Source: Amanita rubescens
Lineage: Eukaryota > Basidiomycota > Agaricomycetes > Agaricales > Amanitaceae
Assembly (NCBI GenBank): GCA_015039365.1
Contig: WION01000001.1
Coordinates: 186,001 to 250,000 of the forward strand
DNA length: 64,000 nt
Direction of reading: 5' to 3'
Positions within the stretch are counted from its first letter, which is position 1. Each line of letters starts with the position of its first letter. Below, piece after piece: positions 56,560 to 64,000 of this stretch. Made by a program: the position numbers and the translations under genes. Below the pieces are notes generated by a model, which was given only the letters and a program-made list of their open reading frames with translations, had not been told where the DNA came from and searched no databases.

Positions 56560-58250
56560 GCTGGCGGTATATCAAGATAGCCTCGCTTCTGCGCCAAACT
56601 TGAGCAAGAGCGGTTTCGAGGCGTGGGTCTCTCCGAGTCCCAGGACCCGAGCGCTTTCAGTTTTTCCTGCTCTTTCCGCGCTTCAATCTAGTTGAGACAA
56701 CTACGGAGATTGAACAATAGTCAGATTCGAGATCCTTCCTACTCTCGTCCATCACGCGAACTGCAAGCTCCTGTATTCGGTCGGCCAAGTTCAGCTTCGC
56801 CAGGTACTTTGTACCTTGACGTAACTTGAGCAAAAATAAAGACAGCAACGAAAGACCACTCACTGGCACGTCCCTCGACTTTCCTGCTTTTTCAACAATA
56901 TGCAATCCAACCGCTCCAACCACGCCCTCGTCCTCGCCATCTCCTTCGCATCCGTCGCCAACTCAAATGACCTCCTCTTCACGCCCCCTTCTATAAACTC
57001 GCTCGGGGCTTTCAATAGACCTCTCCCAAGCGCTGTTATATGTGCGAAAGCTGGACCCCATAGTAAGAACGCCTGTCAAGGAGACGGGGTGCGGACGCCA
57101 GGAGAGGAAGGAGGGGGAATGGTGTTATAGACATTGTGAACCATGTGGACGTCAGTGGCGCAATAGGTTAGAAGGTGGTAGAAGTTGGGTCCGAATGCGG
57201 CATAACCTCGCTTGCAGTAATTTGGTCGAGTTTAATGAGCACGCTCGCCTTGTCCTGTTCCAATTCAATATTGCAATGGAGTCTCGCGGCGTCTGCGAGT
57301 GAGTTGGCGGAAGTGAGCGATTCCCAAGTTCTATTTCCATCATTGTTTTCGTTTTCGTTTTCGTTGCCATTCCAATCCATCTCGGACCAGTAAGACACCC
57401 GAAGAGGATCCTCCATGTCCACCATAACCCTCGTCAGGTTTGCCACCGTTTCCGTATCTTCGAGCCGCTCCCTCGCTCGCTCTTCTTCCTCTTTGTACGC
57501 GCGATGAGATCGACTCCTTGCACCTTTTCCACTTGTTCCAGAGGGATGCCGATGAGAGGATATCTCGTTCACAGCAACGTGGCGGAGAGACATGGTGTCC
57601 ATCCACGGAGTCCTAGTACCGGCAAGGGAGTATTCATTTCCGACGCGGGCGCGATCAGAAGTGCTGTGGCCTACAATGAGTCAGTCTGTGTCTGGGCCAG
57701 AGGGGATGAGATGGGCCTGCGGCTATGGTGATACCGGGTATGAGTGGCATCGTTTCTACGTCAAAAACCAGGGATGCCGTCGTATATAAGAAATGGGGAC
57801 GGGTTCGCTGAAACTGGCGACGCCATGTTTGTACTTTGTCCAGCCACTTTCGGAAAGGCACCATTCGGATGGGTCTGGGAGGAGGTATGCGAGGTCGAGT
57901 GCGAAGTTACGGTAGGGAGAAGTTGTAGCGAGACCGATGCGCTGGAAGTGTACTGGGAGAGAAAACGAGGTCGAAGGGAAAGACGGGGTTGCAAGATAAT
58001 CGCGGGAGACGAATCGGACGAACGCGGGCGGTGAAGGCAGTGGAGAGAAGCGCGATGGCGGGAAAAAATATTGGCAATCGCGGTCGTGGAAGGCGAGAGA
58101 AAAGCCGCACTGCTGAGGTGTGGAAGGGGGATCAAATGGTCAGACTCAGCAGAAGCATTCTGTCGCTAGTTGTGAATGAACTAGAGCCGATGGAGGGCTA
58201 CATGGCGGGCTCGGCGTGATAACGCAGGGTAGTAGCATCGTACGTTAATA
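56560..58250 (-). pseudogene. Uncharacterised gene Y, copy 2 (frames broken)
   Basis: Second copy of the region at 47395-48870. Minus-strand pieces: MRLFSRLPRPRLPIFFPAIA, an arginine/glutamate-rich helix (EEEERARERLEDTETVANLT), LWGPAFAHITALGRGLLKAP, FELATDAKEMARTRAWLERL and, after an intron-like GTGAGT...AG stretch, LADRIQELAVRVMDESRK. The middle (FELATDAKEM...) is present here and missing from copy 1. No family was recognised. Codon-like conservation between the copies suggests a real protein-coding gene. Confidence 0.4.
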
Positions 58251-58390
58251 CTGTATGCCAGCGATGTTTCACAAGAAATGCACAACGCTGAGCGTGACAT
58301 CGTGCGTTACAATCTCTCTTTCTTCTTGACAACCACATTAGTAAAGTGTGCTTTGCACACACCCTCAGGCACACTCTCCCTTCACTTTGC

Positions 58391-61300
58391 ATGGGCAACT
58401 GCATCTCATTCCAAAGCCGCAATATGGCAGATTATGAGTCCAGGGATATCAATAGCAATAATATCCTTCCAGTTGCAGCCAGCTCTGGACCCACTGGTGC
58501 AGGTACCTTTGCTTCAGCTCAGAATGTCACAATTGCAAATAGCCAGTTGGTTGATGTCTGTGGGAATTACATCCATAACATCATAGTATGTGACAACTAT
58601 TGTGCTGGTGTGAATATATCCATGGTCATGATAACCCTTAGCAAATCAACAATCCTTCAGTTTCTGCTGAAGTGATGGCACCTTTGCCTCCTGTGAACCA
58701 CTCTAGCATGATGTTTACAGGTCGTAATGCATATCTACAGAGGTTAAAGGATCATTTTGTCAATGGCATGGAGAAAAGGAAATCATTTCTTTTGCATGGT
58801 TTGGGAGGTATTGGCAAAACTCAGATTTGCCTCAAATTTATTGAAGAAAATGAAAGTTTGTGAGTGCTATATCATAAACCTCTGTAGTTATATAAATTAA
58901 CTGAGTTACTGTAGATTTTCTGACATATTTTGGATTGATGCTTCTTCAGAAAGTGCCATTGATCTCAGACTCAGGCAGATTGCTCAAGCAAATAATGCCC
59001 CTCCTGAAGTTGTCTCCTCAGCTGCACATACTCTCAAATGGATTTCTAAAAAGTCAAATTGGTTGATGATATATGATAATGCAGATGGTGGATATGAAGT
59101 GGTTGAGAAATTTCTCCCACCTGGAAATGGAGGAAATATCTTGATAACAAGCAGGAACCTTGAAGTATGTAGGATCACAGAAGAATCTATGGAAATTCTT
59201 GAAATGGAAGAAGAAGAGGCCCTATCACTGCTTTCCAAATCGGCTAGACTAAATTACACATCTGAGAATGTTCAAATTTTGGCTGAGCATCTTATCTCAA
59301 AGCTTGGTGGCATCCCTCTTGCAATTGACCAGGCTGGGGCATACATGATGGCCTGCAGATGTCCACTTGAAGATTACCTGGAAATATATGCTAAACACCA
59401 TGATCAACTAATGCACAATCCTTCTTTCAAAGGTGCATCTGATTATGGATCATCCACATATGGAACTTGGGAGATTTCAATGAAAGAGATTGAGGCACAG
59501 GTTTCAAAGGGATTAGATGTTCAGGAAGTTGTAGCAGCCAAGAGTGCTACTATCCTGTATAGAATAATTGCCTTCCTGCATCATGAAAATATTGCAGAAG
59601 AATTGTTTAAAATTGCAGCAGAAAATTACAAGAAGAGGAACATTGATGAAGAACAGAAATTGGGTCTCCCATTGTCAGTATCAATGTTGGATCCTAGTGT
59701 GTTGTGTTTAGATAAGAAGGGAGAATGGGATATAATGCAATTTCAACTAGGGATAAAAGTGCTGTTATCATTTTCTCTGCTCAAGAAGAGTGGTAAAATG
59801 TACTCAGTCCATCCATTAGTGAACTCTTGGAACAGAAGCAGAATTCCAGAGATAGAAATTAATAGGCAGATTTCAATGACAAGGGCCATGCTAGCCTGCT
59901 CTGTAGAGTTGAACTATAGTGTTGACAACTATAAGTTTTGTGGGCTGCTTGTCCCACATATTAGAGCAAATTATGATCATGCAGTAGAGTTAGGTTTGAG
60001 CACTGTCTACTATGATGATGAATGTGTAAGATTTGCACTTGTATTTGATCGTATTGGAGGTTGGAATGAAAAAGAGAAGCTGGACATACAAGTCAAGGAG
60101 GCAAGGGAAGAAAAGCTTGGATTAGACCACCCCAGCACTCTGACAAGTATGGCTAATCTAGCAACAACATACTGGAATCAGGCAAGGTGGGATGAAGCAG
60201 AGAAGATAGAGGTACAAGTCATGAAGGCAAGCAAAGAAAAGTTTGGATCACACCACCCAGACACTCTGACAAGCATGGGTAATCTAGCAGGCACATACAG
60301 GAATCAGGGGAGGTGGGATGAAGCAGAGAAGCTGGAGGTACAAGTCATGGAGGCAAGGAAAGAAAAGCTTGGTTCACACCACCCAGACACTCTGACAAGT
60401 ATGGCTAATCTAGCAACAACATACTGGAATCAGGGGAGGTGGGATGAAGCAGAAAAGCTGGAGGTACAAGTTATGGAGGCAAGGAAAGAAAAGCTTGGAT
60501 TACACCACCCAGACACTCTGAAAAGCATGGGTAATCTAGCAGCCACATACAGGAAGCAGGGGAGGTGGGATGAAGCAGAGAAGCTGGAGGTACAAGTCAT
60601 GGAGGCAAGGAAAGAAAAGCTTAGTTCACACCACCCAGACACTCTGACAAGCATGGCTAATCTAGCAACAACATACTGGAATCAGGGGAGGTGGGATGAA
60701 GCAGAGAAGCTGGAGGTACAAGTCATGAAGGCAAGCAAAGAAAAGCTTGGATTACACCACCCAGACACTCTGACAAGCATGGCTAATCTAGCAGGCACAT
60801 ACAGGAATCAGGGGAGTTGGGATGAAGCAGAGACACTGGAGGTACAAGTCATGGAGGCAAGCAAAGAAAAGCTTGGATCACACCACCCAGACACTCTGAC
60901 AAGCATGGCTAATCTAGCAACAACATATTGGAATCAGGGGAGGTGGGATGAAGCAGAGAAGCTGGAGGTACAAGTTATGGAGGCAAGGAAAGAAAAGCTT
61001 GGATTACACCACCCAGACACTCTGAGAAGCATGGGTAATCTGGCAGCCACATACAGAAAGCAGGGGAGGTGGGATGAAGCAGAAAAGCTGGAGGTACAAG
61101 TCATGGAGGCAAGGAAAGAAAAGCTTAGTTCACACCACCCAGACACTCTGACAAGCATGGCTAATCTAGCAACAACATACTGGAATCAGGGGAGGTGGGA
61201 TGAAGCAGAGAAGCTGGAGGTACAAGTCATGAAGGCAAGCAAAGAAAAGCTTGGATCACACCACCCAGACACTCTGAGAAGCATGGCTAATCTAGCAGGC

Positions 61301-62185
61301 ACATACAGGAATCAGGGGAGGTGGGATGAAGCAGAGAAGCTGGAGGTACAAGTCATGGAGGCAAGCAAAGAAAAGCTTGGTTCACACCACCCAGACACTC
61401 TGACAAGTATGGCTAATCTAGCAACAACATACTGGAATCAGGGGAGGTGGGATGAAGCAGAGAAACTGGAGGTACAAGTTATGGAGTCAAGGAAAGAAAA
61501 GCTTGGATCACACCACCCAGACACTCTGACAAGCATAGGTAATCTAGCAGCCACATACAGGAAGCAGGGGAGGTGGGATGAAGCAGAGAAGCTGGAGGTA
61601 CAAGTCATGGAGGCAAGGAAAGAAAAGCTTGGATCACACCACCCAGACACTCTGACAAGCATGACTAATCTAGCAACAACATACTGGAATCAGGGGAGGT
61701 GGGATGAAGCAGAGAAGCTGGAGGTACAAGTCATGAAGGCAAGCAAAGAAAAACTTGGATCACACCACCCAGACACTCTGACAAGCATGGCTAATCTAGC
61801 AGGCACATACCAAAGTCAGGGGAGGTGGGATGAAGCAGAGAAGCTGGAGGTACAAGTCATGGAAACAAGGAAAGAAAAGTTTGGTTCACACCACCCAGAC
61901 ACTCTGACAAGCATGGCTAATCTAGCAACTATATACTGGGACCAGGGGAGGTGGGATGAAGCAGAGAAGCTGGAGGTACAAGTCATGGAGGCAAGGAAAG
62001 AAACACTTGGATCACACCACCCAGACACTCTGACAAGCATGGCTAATCTAGCAGTCACATACCAAAGTCAGGGGAGGTGGGAGGAGGCTGATGTTTTACT
62101 TGCACAAGGTGCTATGTTGCAGGAGGAAACTCAGCCTAATTACAATCCACTTCAGGAAGCTCAGATTGAATCTGCTTCAAGTTGA
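58391..62185 (+). CDS. NB-ARC/TPR NLR-like protein with N-terminal acylation signal (1227 aa)
   Basis: Three exons (58391-58585, 58642-58859, 58915-62185) give 1227 residues without a break. The N-terminus MGNCIS fits an N-myristoylation signal with a nearby cysteine. Residues about 37-58 carry AQNVTIANSQLVDVCGNYI, a motif style seen at the N-termini of basidiomycete NLR-like proteins. The NB-ARC domain follows: MMFTGRNAYLQRLKDHF, P-loop GLGGIGKTQ (Lys 124), Walker B WLMIYDNAD (about 187-195), NILITSRN, and GGIPLAIDQAGAYM (GLPL-type). From about residue 525 there are 16 TPR units of 42 residues. Proteins of this type are thought to act in non-self recognition and cell death. A/T-ending codons dominate, unlike the neighbouring genes. 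Confidence 0.9.
60070..62095 (+). repeat. 16 tandem 126-bp TPR units with a 504-bp higher-order period
   Basis: All units encode GSHHPDTLTSMANLATTYWN-type TPRs with GRWDEAEKLEVQVMEARKEK. The variable tail of helix A cycles TTYWN, GTYRN, TTYWN, ATYRK, and this four-unit set repeats for units 1-4, 5-8 and 9-12, with 13-16 starting the same way and then diverging (GTYQS, TIYWD, VTYQS). Reverse-strand open stretches recur at exactly 504-bp steps (60430, 60934, 61438), confirming the period. Confidence 0.95.
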
Positions 62186-62771
62186 ACCATCAACTTGAAG
62201 GAGAAATGACACCCATGATCACTTTCAATGGCATAACAGGAGTTTGCCACAAGTTATCTTGTAGTAACGTACTATGTTTAGTAGTTGTGAATATTATGTG
62301 ATTTGAAGTTTTGTCAGTACTTCAGGGTAGGACAAATGGCACTGACTTGTTAAATATCTATCATTGCAATTGGCTCCGGGCAATATCATGATAATCTCAC
62401 AAGTACTATGCAACCTTAGCTGCACGCAAGATCGGTGGACTAGCGATATTGCGACCATTTTGGGGTCTAACCGGACCTACCTGTTGCGGGAACCAGCATC
62501 ATCGCACCAACCAGCATAATCCGTATAGCTCTCATCGCCGTAACTGATGAAAGATTGCTCTCCCCACTGCGCCTGTGCCAATTTTCCCACCCAATTGATA
62601 TACGTTTAAATCATTGTAGTCAGATTAAAAACTCGGGAAATGTATTCCATGACAGCAAGTTTATTTCGTATTGTGACCAAGTGCGATGTTCTGTTCCGCA
62701 GCTCCTTTGTCCAACTGATCCTAATCCTCCTCGTCAAGTCCTTCCTCATCCGATTCTTCCTCGTCGTCAAA
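62186..62771. other. Intergenic region with a remnant of a 2OG-oxygenase gene
   Basis: Contains the NLR 3' flank and, at about 62495-62606, a minus-strand segment matching the interior of the neighbouring oxygenase gene (near 62865-62960; shared TGATGAAAGATTGCTCTCC). This is a broken tandem copy of the 3' part of that gene. Confidence 0.6.
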
Positions 62772-64000
62772 CTATTCATCATAGTCCTCATAGTCCTCAT
62801 TTGAGATCGGTGGAGTCCCGCGCTTTCCTGGCTTGCCAACTTTCGCAATGAGACAGACGTTGTGATAAGCATGGTCAGTATAACTCTCGTTTCCGTAATT
62901 GATGAAAGATTGCTCTCCCTGGTACGCCTTTACCAAATCTTTCACCCAATTAATACCGATATTGACCTTTGTATCGGAGTCTTCAGCTTGCAGGACTAAG
63001 GCACCTTCGTCCGCGATCATCCATTCCGTGAAATCTCTATTCTCTCCAAAAGAATCACCCTCTGAGTCCGGGATACGGTTCTCGCATGCAAATAGGTTGT
63101 AGCCATATTCGATTACACTCCAAAAGGATGTGACAAGTGAGAGTTCCTTGAATGCTTGCATGAGATCCGCGTCAACGCCTTTCAACCGGTCCTCGAGATG
63201 GCTCAGTTTGGACCAATTTGAAGTCGATATGGAATAGGCATATTCTAGACCGAAACCTAGGTAACCACCTTGGGGGAGAAATTCGGGATCAATCAGAAGA
63301 GAAGACAATTCATCTTTGAAATTATTCATGGCCGACACGGAAGACAGTGGTTTCGGCAGCTTATATGAGCTCGGGTGGTCAAAGTAGAGATTATAGGTGA
63401 TCGTGACGCGATATCCGGAGGTGACGGCTGCAACTTCATGCTCGACATCACTATATAGCGCAACGTATCCGAGACGAGGTTCCCCATCGTCGGCCAGAAC
63501 CTTTGAGGAATCAAAGGACCATTCGACACCATTCTTTCTCATCAAAAGGGATCCACCTTCATGGACCGTTGGAAAGAAGATGACCAAAGATCCGAACATG
63601 TTTTCACTGCGGGGCGTATCCACATGCGCCTTGAAAAAGGATCCTTCGCCTGTTCAATGATCGATCATCTAGATCAGAATCAAATGGCGCGCGAGATATT
63701 CCCTACCATAAACGTTAAGGTTGTACAGCTCTGCACGAATCACTTTGTCTTCTTTCGAGCCACAGAGTAATCTTTCATGGATAAGATCGATCAGCCCGGC
63801 AGCTTTGACATCTAGCATAGGCCTGAAGAATTCCGAACCAAGTCTTCCTGCCTTTCTGTACGATTCGTCATATATATTCTCCTTGTTTCTCCCAAAGCCG
63901 GCTGGCTCGCACGTATTTGCCAAGCGTTCAAGTGATGTATTAGAGCAATGATGGAGCTTCAACCAACTATGGACGAATGTCAAAGATATGTTACGTTGGG
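62772..64000 (-). CDS. 2-oxoglutarate/Fe(II)-dependent oxygenase domain protein, 5' end outside the window
   Basis: The last exon spans 63649-62772, joined by a 57-nt intron (63706-63650) to an upstream exon that runs to the window edge. The protein shows LERLANTCEPAGFGRNKEN, AELYNLNVYGEGSFFKAHVD (the HxD iron ligands), TPRSENMFGSLVIFFPTVHE, GGSLLMRKNGVEW, then SDVEHEVAAVTSGYRVTITY with the second histidine ligand and the arginine that would bind 2-oxoglutarate. The complete ligand set suggests an active dioxygenase of the prolyl-4-hydroxylase-like type common in basidiomycetes; substrate unknown. The frame ends in an acidic tail (SNEDYEDYDE), and an equally acidic stretch continues in frame after the TAG stop. 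Confidence 0.8.

Noticed and set aside
60430..62058. Open reading frames of 74-80 codons on the minus strand inside the TPR array
   Set aside because: They recur with the 504-bp repeat period and are antisense shadows of the repeat; no start context or independent conservation.
60070..62095. Regular repeats that could suggest a CRISPR-like array
   Set aside because: Units are contiguous 126-bp coding repeats without unique spacers, in a spliced eukaryotic gene.
1..64000. tRNA or rRNA genes
   Set aside because: No segment with convincing A- and B-box spacing or rRNA-like conservation was seen by eye; a covariance-model scan would be needed to exclude small RNA genes.

Overview
The window reads as nuclear DNA of a mushroom-forming basidiomycete (Agaricomycetes). 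The evidence is dense GT-AG introns of about 43-60 nt, expanded families typical of these fungi (F-box-like proteins with an N-terminal coiled coil, a DUF6535-type membrane protein, NB-ARC/TPR NLR-like proteins, P450s, tripeptidyl-aminopeptidase-like hydrolases), and recognisable fungal housekeeping genes. The genus cannot be told from the sequence.

Layout. 1-17.8 kb: an array of F-box-like genes on the plus strand (five intact at 1055, 3891, 6659, 8994 and 14255; one frameshifted at 16321; a C-terminal piece at the left edge; two orphan leaders). It is interrupted by a roughly 3.2 kb insertion (about 10675-13865) carrying a Tigger/pogo-like element with terminal inverted repeats and a decayed piece of a mitochondrial Lon protease gene. 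18-25.8 kb: single genes for a two-thioredoxin-domain PDI-like protein, a DUF6535-type protein (minus), a coilin-like protein and a 12-exon cytochrome P450. 26-37 kb: three more F-box copies on the minus strand (the first broken), a coilin pseudogene and a first TAP-like hydrolase. 38.5-46.2 kb: one unrecognised ORF, two more TAP-like genes and a truncated SRPK-type kinase between them.

46-62.2 kb: two divergent copies of one ancestral block, TAP gene - spacer - (malate dehydrogenase / cyclin C) - uncharacterised gene Y - NLR. Copy 1 keeps the TAP gene and lacks MDH/cyclin C. Copy 2 keeps MDH/cyclin C and has only a scar of the TAP gene. The NLR of copy 1 is frame-disrupted; that of copy 2 is one intact 1227-residue gene with 16 nearly identical TPR units arranged in a 504-bp higher-order repeat. 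The right edge holds most of a 2-oxoglutarate/Fe(II) oxygenase gene.

The window is mostly a birth-and-death landscape: adaptor genes (F-box), NLR-like receptors and secreted peptidases duplicate with their promoters, and many copies are caught mid-decay. The F-box genes share a short intron in the 5' leader whose acceptor AG abuts the start codon. MDH, cyclin C and the first NLR carry clustered frame-breaking single-base changes, mostly insertions, which look more like local sequence error than biology and should be resolved before those genes are called dead.
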